From Thalassospira profundimaris (GTDB lineage: Bacteria; Pseudomonadota; Alphaproteobacteria; Rhodospirillales; Thalassospiraceae): DNA of 60,724 nucleotides. Within the stretch, counting starts at the first letter, position 1, and the number at the start of each line of letters is the position of its first letter. The DNA lies in contig NZ_JPWH01000026.1 of NCBI RefSeq assembly GCF_003326755.1, forward strand, positions 1 to 60,724. Reading direction: 5' to 3'. Shown piece by piece: positions 17,364 through 25,666 of this stretch. The notes beneath the pieces were generated by a model that was not told the DNA's origin, did no database searches, and saw nothing but the letters and a program-made list of their open reading frames with translations. The position numbers were made by a program, and so were the translations under genes.

Positions 17364-18302
17364 GTGTCGAGACTGCACGTAAAACGAATGATTATTGTAT
17401 TTCTTATCGGCTTGCTTGCAAGTTCTTCTTCATTTGCCCAACAGCAAAAAGATCGCGCCTCTCTCGAGTCTCCCTCTACGGTGATTGATGTCCGAAAAAT
17501 TACGGCCGATGAAAGAACCAATCTGCCGCCCCTGATGGAACGTTACCTGCTTGATGAAATCAAATCCCTGCGTACCGACATGCAGGGCATGCGCACCGAA
17601 CTGATGCGCGAGGTGGTTAATCGCCAGTTGGAAGCGATTGACAAGGCGATCAGCTATTCATCCAACACAGTGACCTATTTTTTCTATTTTGTTGCGGCGG
17701 TGGGCGCACTATTGACCATGTTGGGTTGGCAATCCCTGCGTGAACTGAAATCCAGTGTGCGGTCTTTGGCCGATACTGAATTGCGCCGTTTGTCGGATGA
17801 ATTTGAAACGAGGTTAAGTGCGCTTGAGGAGGAATTGCGTCAGAAAAGCCAGGTGATTAATGATAACCAGCGCGAGATTGAGCGGACCCAGAGCCTGCAT
17901 GCCTATTGGCTGCAGGCCAATCAGGTCAGTAATCCGCGCTCCAAGATCGAGATTTATGACCGGATGCTGGAAATGTCGCCAGGCGACCCGGAAGTCATGG
18001 CCTATAAGGCCGATGCCGCGCTGATGTTGGGCGAACGTGACTGGGCGCTAAGCCTGTGTAACCGCCTTTTGGCCGAAGCCCCCGAAAGTGCCAATGGCCA
18101 TTATCAGCGTGCCTGTGCCAATGCAGGCCTTGGCTTTCGCGAAGCTGCCCTGGCCGATTTGCAACGCGCTGTCGAACTTTCCGATGCCATGCGTCAGCCT
18201 GCCTGGTCCGAAGTCGAATTTGAAAGCCTGCGTGACATGCCAGAATTTACGGAAATTTTGGGGCCACGCAGCGAAGGTGACGGTCATCGTCCGGCTGAAT
18301 AG
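17364..18302 (+). CDS. Exported membrane coiled-coil/TPR protein of unknown function
   Basis: A 312-residue protein not matching a named family I recognise. From the GTG start it has a signal peptide (cleavage near SFA|QQ, residue 25), a helical region with two conserved-looking Met/Glu/Arg-rich heptads (~60-95), one transmembrane helix (~103-121), a long charged coiled coil (~134-176) and two to three TPR-like units (~189-274) ending in a FESLRDMPEF segment typical of TPR C-termini. GTG 17364 is chosen because GGGAGG lies nine bases upstream; the ATG at 17316 would add Cys/Arg-rich residues before the signal. It is monocistronic with its own terminator and may scaffold an envelope complex. 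Confidence 0.7.
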   Translation: MSRLHVKRMIIVFLIGLLASSSSFAQQQKDRASLESPSTVIDVRKITADERTNLPPLMERYLLDEIKSLRTDMQGMRTELMREVVNRQLEAIDKAISYSSNTVTYFFYFVAAVGALLTMLGWQSLRELKSSVRSLADTELRRLSDEFETRLSALEEELRQKSQVINDNQREIERTQSLHAYWLQANQVSNPRSKIEIYDRMLEMSPGDPEVMAYKADAALMLGERDWALSLCNRLLAEAPESANGHYQRACANAGLGFREAALADLQRAVELSDAMRQPAWSEVEFESLRDMPEFTEILGPRSEGDGHRPAE

Positions 18303-18341
18303 GGCACATGGCGGGATTCGGATGGAACGTTGTCGAGATAT

Positions 18342-18378
18342 GAAAACACCACCTGGCACGCAAGCAGGTGGTGTTTTC
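18342..18378. terminator. Bidirectional terminator after the TPR gene
   Basis: GAAAACACCACCTG pairs perfectly over 14 bp with CAGGTGGTGTTTTC around a 9-nt loop, between two convergent genes. Confidence 0.9.
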
Positions 18379-18409
18379 GTTTAGCATGTCGCCGCTAACA
18401 GGCAGGCGA

Positions 18410-19084
18410 TTATGACCCCAGTTCGTTCCAAAGCGGATGAATTGCGGCTTCGTCTTCTTCGATTTTGGTAAAGCGGGCGTCGGTATCGAAGAAATAGTTG
18501 TCGGTCAGATCATCATTGACCTGTGAAACTTCGCCCACAATGACCGGGCCTTTGCCCGTTTCACCATAAAAGCGGTGAATCATGGTGCGCGGCAGGGTGA
18601 CACTCTGGCCCGGTTCCAGCACAATTTTGCCCCCGGCAGGCAGAATGTTCAGCTTGCCATCGGTGCGAACCTGAACATCGCTTTCCTTGTCCATCTCGCC
18701 GTCTTTGCCCAGGTTATAAAGTTCCACCACCAGATTGCCGCCGCCCCGGACAATGATGTCTTCCATTTTGACCTTGTGGTAATGCCACGGGCATTCCTGG
18801 TTTTCGCCGACAATCATGATTTTTTCGGCATAGGGCACTTCGCCGGGCTGGCGCAAAATGCCATTGCGCACACAAAACAGGATCAGCCCGCGTTCGGCAA
18901 ACCGGCCTTCACCGTAATCGGTCACATCCCAGCCCATTTGGTGGGCGTGGCACCATTGTGCCAGGTCGGGTTGTTGTGCCCAGTCTTCGGGGGAATAATG
19001 CGCCCATTGGGGCAGGCGAAACGAAATCGAATTATAAAGGTCCTTGGCCTGTTTGATGCAGGCATTGATTTCCGAGCGGCGCAT
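18410..19084 (-). CDS. D-lyxose/D-mannose-type ketol-isomerase
   Basis: A 224-residue cupin-fold sugar isomerase interconverting D-lyxose with D-xylulose or D-mannose with D-fructose. The metal site is intact: His101 and His103 in CPWHYHKVKMED, Glu108 in the same motif, and a later His in RTMIHRFYG. Length and motif spacing match the family, whose members are about 225 residues. The start at 19084 follows GGGGGATC at a suitable distance; the longer reading to 19141 adds a poorly related leader. No sugar kinase or transporter adjoins it, so the physiological sugar is uncertain. Confidence 0.92.
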   Translation of the reverse strand: MRRSEINACIKQAKDLYNSISFRLPQWAHYSPEDWAQQPDLAQWCHAHQMGWDVTDYGEGRFAERGLILFCVRNGILRQPGEVPYAEKIMIVGENQECPWHYHKVKMEDIIVRGGGNLVVELYNLGKDGEMDKESDVQVRTDGKLNILPAGGKIVLEPGQSVTLPRTMIHRFYGETGKGPVIVGEVSQVNDDLTDNYFFDTDARFTKIEEDEAAIHPLWNELGS

Positions 19085-19306
19085 GGGCGTGATCCCCCGA
19101 GATCTGGTGTGTAACGCGGGATGACTGTTGTAAAACGTCATCCGTCAAAGATGGGTGGTTTTAACATGACCACTGCGAATGTGCGACGACAATTTGAATG
19201 GATTCAAGCCCGGTCAATGCCATCAAACTTTCACCATGATTGGTGGTTCTATTTAGCGGGTTCTGGTTGAATGGCGCAAATGCGATTAAGAGTTTTCGGA
19301 GGGATC

Positions 19307-20032
19307 ATGGGCAAGGTTTCGGTTGTGATTGCGGCAATTGTTGTGGCAGCAGGGATTGCGGGTGCCGGTGCGCTGGTGGGGCAGGGCATTGTTAAAATGC
19401 GTGCGCTGGATCGCTTTGTGACCGTCAAGGGCCTGGCCGAACAGGATGTAAAGGCGGATCGCGCAGTGTGGCCGATAACCTTTGTTGCCACCAATGATGT
19501 GTTGCAAACCGCCCAGCAAAAAATCGAGGATGATACCGAAACCCTGCAAAAGTTCCTTGAAATCCACGGCATTTCCCGCGATCAGACCGAATTGCAAAAC
19601 CTTCAGGTGACGGATCAACTCGCGCAAAGCTATCGTTCCGGCCCGGTGGAAAGCCGCTATATCGTCAGCCAGACGGTGCAGGTCAGTTCCGACGATGTGG
19701 CAGCGGTGGCAAAAGCCTCGCAGGATATTGGCAAATTGCTGCAAAAGGGCATTGTTTTGGGCGGGCAGGGCTATAATGCCGGGCCAAGCTACCTGTTTAC
19801 CAAGTTAAACAACATCAAACCCGAAATGATTGCCAAGGCAACGGCCAATGCGCGCGAAAGTGCGCAGCAATTTGCCCAGGATTCCGGCGGCAAACTTGGT
19901 GGCATTCGTCGTGCCAATCAGGGTTTGTTCCAAATTCTGGCCGCTGATGGGGCGCCCAATACCACTGAAACCAACCAGATCAACAAAACTGTGCGGGTTG
20001 TCACGACAATGGAATATCTGATCGAAGACTGA
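19307..20032 (+). CDS. SIMPL (DUF541) domain periplasmic protein
   Basis: A 241-residue protein with an N-terminal hydrophobic signal or anchor (residues 4-24, Ala/Gly/Val-rich) followed by one SIMPL domain. Family features include VTVKGLAEQDVKADRAVWPITF at the domain start, the FLEIHGISRDQTELQNLQVTD segment and a C-terminal beta strand with VRVVTTMEYLIED. SIMPL proteins are envelope-associated, sometimes ring-forming and linked to oxidative stress; their mechanism is unclear. The ATG at 19307 is chosen because GGAGGG lies four bases upstream. The pseudouridine synthase gene starts 67 bp downstream on the same strand. Confidence 0.9.
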   Translation: MGKVSVVIAAIVVAAGIAGAGALVGQGIVKMRALDRFVTVKGLAEQDVKADRAVWPITFVATNDVLQTAQQKIEDDTETLQKFLEIHGISRDQTELQNLQVTDQLAQSYRSGPVESRYIVSQTVQVSSDDVAAVAKASQDIGKLLQKGIVLGGQGYNAGPSYLFTKLNNIKPEMIAKATANARESAQQFAQDSGGKLGGIRRANQGLFQILAADGAPNTTETNQINKTVRVVTTMEYLIED

Positions 20033-20099
20033 TTGTGCTTTGTCCGCTATAATCAGCTTTGATTGACTTCCCCGGAAAAAGCGGCTTTATGCGGCAGTT

Positions 20100-20975
20100 A
20101 TGGCGCGACTGATTTTATTAAATAAGCCCTATGGGGTGTTAACCCAGTTTACCGACAAGGAAAATGGCCGGTCAACATTGGCCGATTATGTCAATTTGCC
20201 GGGCGTTTACGCCGCGGGAAGGCTGGACCGCGATAGCGAGGGGTTGTTGCTGTTAACCGATAACGGCCCCCTAAACGCCCAAATCGCCCATCCCAAATAC
20301 AAGAAAGCCAAAACATACTGGGTGCAGGTGGAGGGCGAACCCGATGACGCCGCACTCGATGCCCTGCGTAAAGGTGTGATGCTCAAGGACGGAATGACCC
20401 TGCCTGCCAAAGTCCGACGGATGGCCGAACCCGAAGGATTGTGGGAGCGGAACCCGCCAGTCCGGTTTCGTAAATCCATTCCGACAAGCTGGATCGAACT
20501 GAGCATCACCGAAGGCCGCAATCGTCAGGTCCGCCGGATGACGGCCGCAGTGGGTTTCCCCACCTTGCGGCTGATCCGCTATGCGATTGGCGATTGGACG
20601 CTTGATGGTTTGGCACCAGGCCAATGGCGCGAAATCGCGGTGGCGGCCCCTGCGGTATCTTTGCCATCGGCACAGGATGGCTTGGGGCCGCGCCAAAAAC
20701 GGGGGCGTGCGGGGCTGAAAAAGGCCGTATCTGGCAAACCAGCACCAACAGGTCGCGCCGGTAAACAGGATGGACAGGGTTGCAAGGATGTAAAAGCGCG
20801 CCGCGGCAAACCGGTCAAACATAACGACCGCCACACGGCAGAGGGCTCAGAAGGTGCGGTCAATACCGGGCGGGAACGTGATAAATCCCGCCCGATGGAC
20901 GGAGCCGGACAGGGCGATAGGGCAAAGCGCCGGGGGCAGCGTTCTGGCGGGGCAGGCCCCCGGTCGGGCCGATAG
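20100..20975 (+). CDS. RsuA/RluE-type rRNA pseudouridine synthase with basic tail
   Basis: A 291-residue enzyme. Residues 1-190 form the catalytic domain of the RsuA/RluB/E/F family, with [17 protein letters not shown] containing catalytic Asp43, an [14 protein letters not shown] motif and the [10 protein letters not shown] substrate-contact segment. There is no N-terminal S4 domain, as in RluE, which modifies 23S rRNA. The final ~100 residues are low-complexity, rich in Gly, Arg, Lys and Gln, and probably disordered; such tails often add RNA affinity. It is followed within 17 bp by rlmJ, so the two rRNA modification genes are probably co-transcribed. The exact target uridine is not determined. 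Confidence 0.9.
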   Translation: MARLILLNKPYGVLTQFTDKENGRSTLADYVNLPGVYAAGRLDRDSEGLLLLTDNGPLNAQIAHPKYKKAKTYWVQVEGEPDDAALDALRKGVMLKDGMTLPAKVRRMAEPEGLWERNPPVRFRKSIPTSWIELSITEGRNRQVRRMTAAVGFPTLRLIRYAIGDWTLDGLAPGQWREIAVAAPAVSLPSAQDGLGPRQKRGRAGLKKAVSGKPAPTGRAGKQDGQGCKDVKARRGKPVKHNDRHTAEGSEGAVNTGRERDKSRPMDGAGQGDRAKRRGQRSGGAGPRSGR

Positions 20976-20991
20976 GGATAGGATTTAAAAA

Positions 20992-21873
20992 ATGCTGAGT
21001 TACCTGCACGGGTTTCATGCTGGCAATGTTGCCGATGTGCACAAACATGCGGCACTGGTGCTGATCCTTGCGCATTTGCAAAAAAAAGATAAGCCCTTTT
21101 GTGTGATTGATACCCATGCCGGGGCGGGCTGGTATGATCTTTCCAGCACTCAAGCGCAAAAAACCGGCGAATGGAAAGCGGGAATTGCTGCGGCGCAGCA
21201 AGCGCAACATATTCCCGCCGCTCTTGCGCCCTATCTGGATCTGGTAACAGGATTTGTGCCGGAAAACCTGCATAACGAAGAAGCGGGCGGGACTGACGCA
21301 AAGCCGTTTTATTATCCCGGATCGCCTTTTATTGTGCAAAAAATGCTGCGCGAAAGCGACCGGCTTTCATTAATGGAATTGCATCCGCGCGAATATGAAA
21401 CGCTGGACCGGCGCGTGTATCATGACCGGCGGATACATTTGCAAAAGCGCGATGGTTACGAAGGGCTGGTGGCGATGGTACCCCCGCCAATTCGCCGGGG
21501 CATGGTCCTGATGGATCCCAGCTATGATGTGAAGCAGGATTATGCCCGTGCCGCCAAATCCATAATGGCTGCACACCGCCGCTGGGCCACGGCAACCTAT
21601 ATGCTGTGGTACCCCATCCTGACCGATGGCTTTGAGGGCGAATTGCACCAGATGTTTCGCCAAATCGAAACGCCGGGCGGGGTTTTATGCAGCGAGCTTG
21701 CCGCCAGCCACGGCGGCGCCAGAGGGCGAATGCTGGGCTCGGGACTGTTGATCATTAACCCCCCGTTCCAGCTTGATGGGCAATTGGCTGAAATCGGCGA
21801 CTGGCTGGTTGATGTTGTAACCTTGCCCGGCCCGGCAGCACACCGGCTGGACTGGCTGGTAAAGGCACAATAA
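20992..21873 (+). CDS. rlmJ: 23S rRNA (adenine-2030-N6)-methyltransferase
   Basis: A 293-residue SAM-dependent methyltransferase that modifies A2030 of 23S rRNA before 50S assembly. Family markers are the N-terminal HGFHAGNVADVHKH motif (residues 6-19), the SAM region FCVIDTHAGAGWYDL (~36-50), and the catalytic DPSY tetrad (175-178) in GMVLMDPSYDVKQDY. Length agrees with the E. coli enzyme (280 residues). It follows the pseudouridine synthase gene with almost no gap and has its own weak AGGAT site. Confidence 0.95.
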   Translation: MLSYLHGFHAGNVADVHKHAALVLILAHLQKKDKPFCVIDTHAGAGWYDLSSTQAQKTGEWKAGIAAAQQAQHIPAALAPYLDLVTGFVPENLHNEEAGGTDAKPFYYPGSPFIVQKMLRESDRLSLMELHPREYETLDRRVYHDRRIHLQKRDGYEGLVAMVPPPIRRGMVLMDPSYDVKQDYARAAKSIMAAHRRWATATYMLWYPILTDGFEGELHQMFRQIETPGGVLCSELAASHGGARGRMLGSGLLIINPPFQLDGQLAEIGDWLVDVVTLPGPAAHRLDWLVKAQ

Positions 21874-21910
21874 AAAAAGCACCAGCCCCGCAATGCGGTA
21901 AGGCTGGTGC
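21872..21910 (-). terminator. Terminator of the rpoE-chrR operon
   Basis: GCACCAGCC and GGCTGGTGC form a 9-bp stem. On the minus strand it is followed by TTTTTTT, giving a textbook terminator for chrR. Confidence 0.85.
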
Positions 21911-21961
21911 AGTCGGCAAGTAACCTGTTTGTTGCACTTTATGCTGCACTGTATGTTGTGA

Positions 21962-22666
21962 TTACATCCCGATAAAGGGTTGCAGCAATTTGGGCAAAAT
22001 CCCGTTAAATTTCAGCGGTGCATCGGTGGCAATCAGGCAGATGCAATCCTCGGCGGTATCGGCAATCGGTTGATGGTCGGTATCATCCGTCAAATCGGCC
22101 ACATCCCCGGCACAAAACCGGCCCACATCGTCAATATAGGAGCCCTTGAGCAGCAGGGTCATTTCGTGCCCGCCATGCCCGTGATCGGGAATGCTGATGC
22201 CCGGTGCGATCTTGAGCAACCGGACGGACCCCTTGGTCTGGACTGACTTAAGCGGAAAATGTTTGACCCCGGGCGCCAGTGTGCGCCAGGGAATGTCTTC
22301 CAGTGACAAAATATTTTCCGGCAGCAGGCTTGCCAGCGGTGTAGGAAGAGAAGGCACCGCGTTGCCCCGCATGCTGGGGGCAACGGCAACCCGCCGCGGT
22401 GATGCCAGCGGGGCTGGAATGGTGTTTTCGTTGGCACCTTCCTGCTCGATCATCGCCATAACCTGGTCAAGCGCATCCACATTCATGGCAAGACCGTCAG
22501 TGCCATTGAGCATGGCACCGCCACAGGCTTCAAATTCGGCAACTTTTTCGCGGCATTGCGGGCACAGGGTCATATGGGTCGCAATGACCAGTTCCATTGC
22601 CTGCGACAGGGTGCCGCTGGCATAGGCCAGTAATGTTTCGTCTGTCGGGTGGTGTTTGATGTTCAC
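21962..22666 (-). CDS. chrR: ChrR-family zinc anti-sigma factor
   Basis: A 234-residue cytosolic anti-sigma factor. The N-terminal zinc anti-sigma domain keeps the ligands known from Rhodobacter sphaeroides ChrR: a His at residue 5 or 6, His31, Cys35 and Cys38 in HMTLCPQC. The C-terminal cupin domain keeps His162, His164 and Glu168 in the HGHGGHE motif and a later His. In the characterised system, singlet oxygen or organic hydroperoxides inactivate ChrR and free RpoE. Its start overlaps the end of rpoE in an ATGA, the usual arrangement for translational coupling, and it ends the operon. Confidence 0.93.
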   Translation of the reverse strand: MNIKHHPTDETLLAYASGTLSQAMELVIATHMTLCPQCREKVAEFEACGGAMLNGTDGLAMNVDALDQVMAMIEQEGANENTIPAPLASPRRVAVAPSMRGNAVPSLPTPLASLLPENILSLEDIPWRTLAPGVKHFPLKSVQTKGSVRLLKIAPGISIPDHGHGGHEMTLLLKGSYIDDVGRFCAGDVADLTDDTDHQPIADTAEDCICLIATDAPLKFNGILPKLLQPFIGM

Positions 22667-23253
22667 GATACCCCCTCCAGTCCAGTGCGTAATTTGCCCA
22701 GCGCAAGCCTTAGCCGTGATTTTACTGTACCTAACGGTATGTTCAGTCTCTCGGCAATCTCGCTGTGTGATATGTCTTCAAAAAATGACAATTCCACGAC
22801 CACTCTTTGATCCTGTGGCAACTCAACCAGGGCCTCCTGTACCAGGACGGCCTGTTCGCTTTGGCTGACGATTTCATCGGCAATCGGGGTTTCGTCAACA
22901 ATCAGCGTCGGGTCGGCGTCATCCACTTCGATATGTTTGCGTTGCCGCAACCGGTCAATCCGGAGGTTACGGGCAATGGTGAAAATCCAGGTGCTTGCCG
23001 CGGCTTTTTGCGGGTCAAACAAATGCGCCTTGCGCCACACCTGCATCATGGTTTCCTGGGCAAGTTCCTCGGCCATTTCCTGGGTCCCGATAAAACGGAA
23101 CATGTAAACCTTTACCCGTGGCCCGAAATGGGCAAACAGACGGGCAAAGGCGGCCTTGTCACGCGAAGCCGCAATCGCGACGATCCAGTCGGCATACTGA
23201 CGGGCATCCTCCGGGTTGGCAGGGGCACGTCTGCTTGTCGCTGTACCGTTCAT
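22663..23253 (-). CDS. rpoE: ECF sigma factor RpoE, ChrR-controlled (ECF11 type)
   Basis: A 196-residue extracytoplasmic-function sigma factor. Region 2 has FGPRVKVYMFRFIG, the core-binding AEELAQETMMQVWRKAH and the -10 recognition segment with TIARNLRIDRLRQRKH. Region 4 has a clear helix-turn-helix (ISHSEIAERLNIPLGTVKSRLRLALGKL). The start at 23253 is chosen for its AGGGA ribosome-binding site; longer readings would begin upstream of the predicted transcription start near 23303. Translational coupling to chrR and the promoter at 23310-23336, identical in form to the one serving the divergent operon, indicate autoregulation and direct control of the lipid-modification genes. Confidence 0.94.
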   Translation of the reverse strand: MNGTATSRRAPANPEDARQYADWIVAIAASRDKAAFARLFAHFGPRVKVYMFRFIGTQEMAEELAQETMMQVWRKAHLFDPQKAAASTWIFTIARNLRIDRLRQRKHIEVDDADPTLIVDETPIADEIVSQSEQAVLVQEALVELPQDQRVVVELSFFEDISHSEIAERLNIPLGTVKSRLRLALGKLRTGLEGVS

Positions 23254-23309
23254 GAGTTTCCCTGGTCCCCTGTCGGACCGAACCGCGACATTGTGCATCA
23301 TGTGTCGAG

Positions 23310-23336
23310 ATACGGCTGTTTTTAATGCCCGGATCA
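23310..23336 (-). promoter_or_regulatory. Candidate RpoE-dependent promoter of rpoE-chrR
   Basis: Minus-strand TGATCC (23336-23331), a 16-nt spacer and CGTAT (23314-23310). The -35 hexamer is that reported for R. sphaeroides RpoE. A second TGATCC lies 9 bp upstream (23345-23340). Confidence 0.75.
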
Positions 23337-23394
23337 CAAGGATCAAATTTTTTGTGCTCCAACCCGTAATTAATTGAGAGCCATCGTATTTTTT

Positions 23395-23421
23395 TGATCC
23401 GTATCCATCTGTTGCTCGTAT
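23395..23421 (+). promoter_or_regulatory. Candidate RpoE-dependent promoter of the lipid-modification operon
   Basis: Plus-strand TGATCC (23395-23400), a 16-nt spacer and CGTAT (23417-23421), the same elements and spacing as the divergent rpoE promoter. The predicted leader to ATG 23465 is about 37 nt. Confidence 0.75.
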
Positions 23422-23464
23422 TTATATGTAAGTTATAGCAATAAACTGCAAGCAGGCACACAGA

Positions 23465-24805
23465 ATGATTGGCTCCGGTTCCAAAATGAAAATTGCTGTT
23501 GTCGGTTCCGGCATATCCGGTCTTTCGGCCGCGTGGCTGCTGTCGCAAAAGCATGACGTGACACTTTATGAAAAGGATGATCGCCCCGGCGGCCATTCCA
23601 ATACCGTCGATGCAGGCAGTACCCCGGTTGATACCGGTTTCATTGTTTACAATACCAAAAGCTATCCCAATCTGTGCGCGTTATTTGACCATTTGAATGT
23701 GCCGACAACGGCAACGGACATGTCATTTGCCGCCTCGCTGGATGATGGCCGGGTTGAATATGGTGGCAGCGACCTTGCCAGCTTGTGTGCGCAAAAGCGC
23801 AATTTGTTCCGTCCGTCCTTCTGGTCCATGATCCGCGATATTTTGCGTTTCTATCGCGAGGCCCCAAAAGTTCTGCAGGACCCGGAAGCCGGTGCGCAAA
23901 GCCTTGGTACCTATTTGACCCGGCATCGCTACAGCCAGGCCTTTATTGACGATCATCTTTTGCCAATGGGGGCGGCGATTTGGTCAACTCCGGTTGATAT
24001 GATGATGTCCTATCCTGTCGCGGCCTTTGTGCGGTTTTGTGACAATCACGGTCTTTTGCAAATAAAAGATCGCCCACAATGGCGCACGGTTACGGGTGGG
24101 TCGCGCCAATATGTGCAACGGATGCTGGCCGGTATTGGGGCGGTGGTGCTGGACCGTGCCGTGGCCGAAGTTGGCCCCACCGAAGACGGCGCGTTTGTGC
24201 AGGACCGCTATGGTCAGCGCGAAGTGTATGATCATGTGATTTTGGCCTGCCATGCCGACCAGGCCCTGGCCCTGCAACCGGGGCCGGATGCGGCTGTGGC
24301 GCGTTTGTTGCGGTCTTTTCGCTATGAACGCAATCTGGCGATTTTGCACAATGACGCCACCCTGATGCCGAAAAACCGCAAGGTGTGGTCCAGTTGGAAT
24401 TATCTGCGTCATTCTGGCGGCGATGTACCGAAGGTTTGCGTGACCTACTGGATGAACCGATTGCAGCATATTGATGAAAACCAGCCGCTTTTTGTCACCC
24501 TCAATCCGCCGGTTCAACCGCGTGACGGGTCTGTCATCCGGTCGTTTTTATATGATCATCCGGTCTTTGATAACGGTGCAATGGCAGCACAGCGTATGTT
24601 GTGGAATGTGCAGGGCACGCACAATATCTGGTATTGCGGCAGCTATTTTGGCTATGGATTTCATGAAGATGGCATTCAGTCCGGCCTGGCTGTGGCCGAG
24701 GCGGTGGGCGGGGTGCGCCGCCCCTGGAATGTTGAAAATGAAAGCGGGCGCATTCATGTCACCCCGCTTTTGCGCCAAAACGGTGCCGGGACAGAGGCGG
24801 CTTAA
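23465..24805 (+). CDS. FAD-dependent amine-oxidase-like protein of an RpoE regulon
   Basis: A 446-residue flavoprotein with an N-terminal Rossmann motif (AVVGSGISGLSAAWLLS) and the amine-oxidase/desaturase-type DDRPGGHSNTV loop, plus a C-terminal FAD-contact region (YGFHEDGIQSGLAVAE). It belongs to the NAD/FAD-binding group that is almost always found beside DUF1365 and cyclopropane-synthase genes, so an oxidative step on membrane acyl chains is likely. An ATG seven codons further on is an alternative start. It is the first gene of a five-gene operon read from the candidate RpoE promoter at 23395; its TAA is followed at once by the ATG of the next gene. Confidence 0.88.
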   Translation: MIGSGSKMKIAVVGSGISGLSAAWLLSQKHDVTLYEKDDRPGGHSNTVDAGSTPVDTGFIVYNTKSYPNLCALFDHLNVPTTATDMSFAASLDDGRVEYGGSDLASLCAQKRNLFRPSFWSMIRDILRFYREAPKVLQDPEAGAQSLGTYLTRHRYSQAFIDDHLLPMGAAIWSTPVDMMMSYPVAAFVRFCDNHGLLQIKDRPQWRTVTGGSRQYVQRMLAGIGAVVLDRAVAEVGPTEDGAFVQDRYGQREVYDHVILACHADQALALQPGPDAAVARLLRSFRYERNLAILHNDATLMPKNRKVWSSWNYLRHSGGDVPKVCVTYWMNRLQHIDENQPLFVTLNPPVQPRDGSVIRSFLYDHPVFDNGAMAAQRMLWNVQGTHNIWYCGSYFGYGFHEDGIQSGLAVAEAVGGVRRPWNVENESGRIHVTPLLRQNGAGTEAA

Positions 24806-25666
24806 ATGGCACAATCGGGCGCGGAAGACAGCATGATAAAGCGGGTTTCAGCCCTGTATCAGGGGATGGTGACGCATCATCGTCTACGCCCGCGTCAGCA
24901 TCGCCTGCGTTATCGGGTGGTGTCGTTTTTGTTCGACCTTGACGAAATTGATGGCCTGCACCGGCGCCTGCGGTTTTTCAGCCGTAACCGGTTTAACCTG
25001 TTTTCTTTTCACGACCGCGATTTTGGCCGCGGCGAGCGCACGGATATAAAGGCGCAAATCACCGATATCCTGCAAGAAAACGGCCTTGGTGATTGCGGTG
25101 CGCGTATTGAAATCCTGTGTTATCCGCGCATTCTGGGCTTTGTTTTTAACCCGCTGAGTGTTTATTTCTGTTACCGGGACGATGGGGTACTGGGGGCCAT
25201 TTTGCATGATGTGTCCAACACCTTTGGCGACCGGCACGGTTATTTAATTCCGGTGACGAAGGGGTGCCACGATGCCAGGGGTATTGTGCATCAGCAATGC
25301 GCCAAGGGGTTTTATGTATCCCCCTTTATCGGCATGAAGGCCGATTACCGGTTTCGTATTTGCCCGCCCGGTGAAAAGGTGGCCGTTGCCATTGCCGAAA
25401 GCGATGATGACGGTGTTTTCCTTAATGCAGCCTTTGCCGGAAACCGCACATCCCTGACGGACCGGGCACTTTTATCGGCCTTTTTGCGATACCCGCTTAT
25501 GACGCTCAAGGTCATTGCCGGTATTCACTGGGAAGCGGTGCATTTGTGGCGCAAGGGTTTTGCTTTCCATCGCCGCCCGGCCCCGCCCGAAAATCGCATC
25601 ACCTATGTTGCCAGCAACGGTGCTGCCCTTCTCTCCACGTCAGGAAAAGGTAATCGTCATGCCTGA
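24806..25666 (+). CDS. DUF1365 protein
   Basis: A 286-residue protein of the DUF1365 family, whose chemistry is not established. Typical segments are the early HHRLRPRQHRLRYRVVSFLFDLDE, RILGFVFNPLSVYFCY and HDVSNTFGDRHGYLIP, and a KGFYVSPFIGMKADYRF core; the C-terminus has hydrophobic helix-forming stretches but no clear signal peptide. In many proteobacteria the gene is locked between a flavin oxidase and a cyclopropane-synthase-like gene, exactly as here. It begins immediately after the upstream stop codon and overlaps the next gene by eight bases, which implies tight co-translation. A partner in acyl-chain modification is inferred from this context. Confidence 0.88.
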   Translation: MAQSGAEDSMIKRVSALYQGMVTHHRLRPRQHRLRYRVVSFLFDLDEIDGLHRRLRFFSRNRFNLFSFHDRDFGRGERTDIKAQITDILQENGLGDCGARIEILCYPRILGFVFNPLSVYFCYRDDGVLGAILHDVSNTFGDRHGYLIPVTKGCHDARGIVHQQCAKGFYVSPFIGMKADYRFRICPPGEKVAVAIAESDDDGVFLNAAFAGNRTSLTDRALLSAFLRYPLMTLKVIAGIHWEAVHLWRKGFAFHRRPAPPENRITYVASNGAALLSTSGKGNRHA

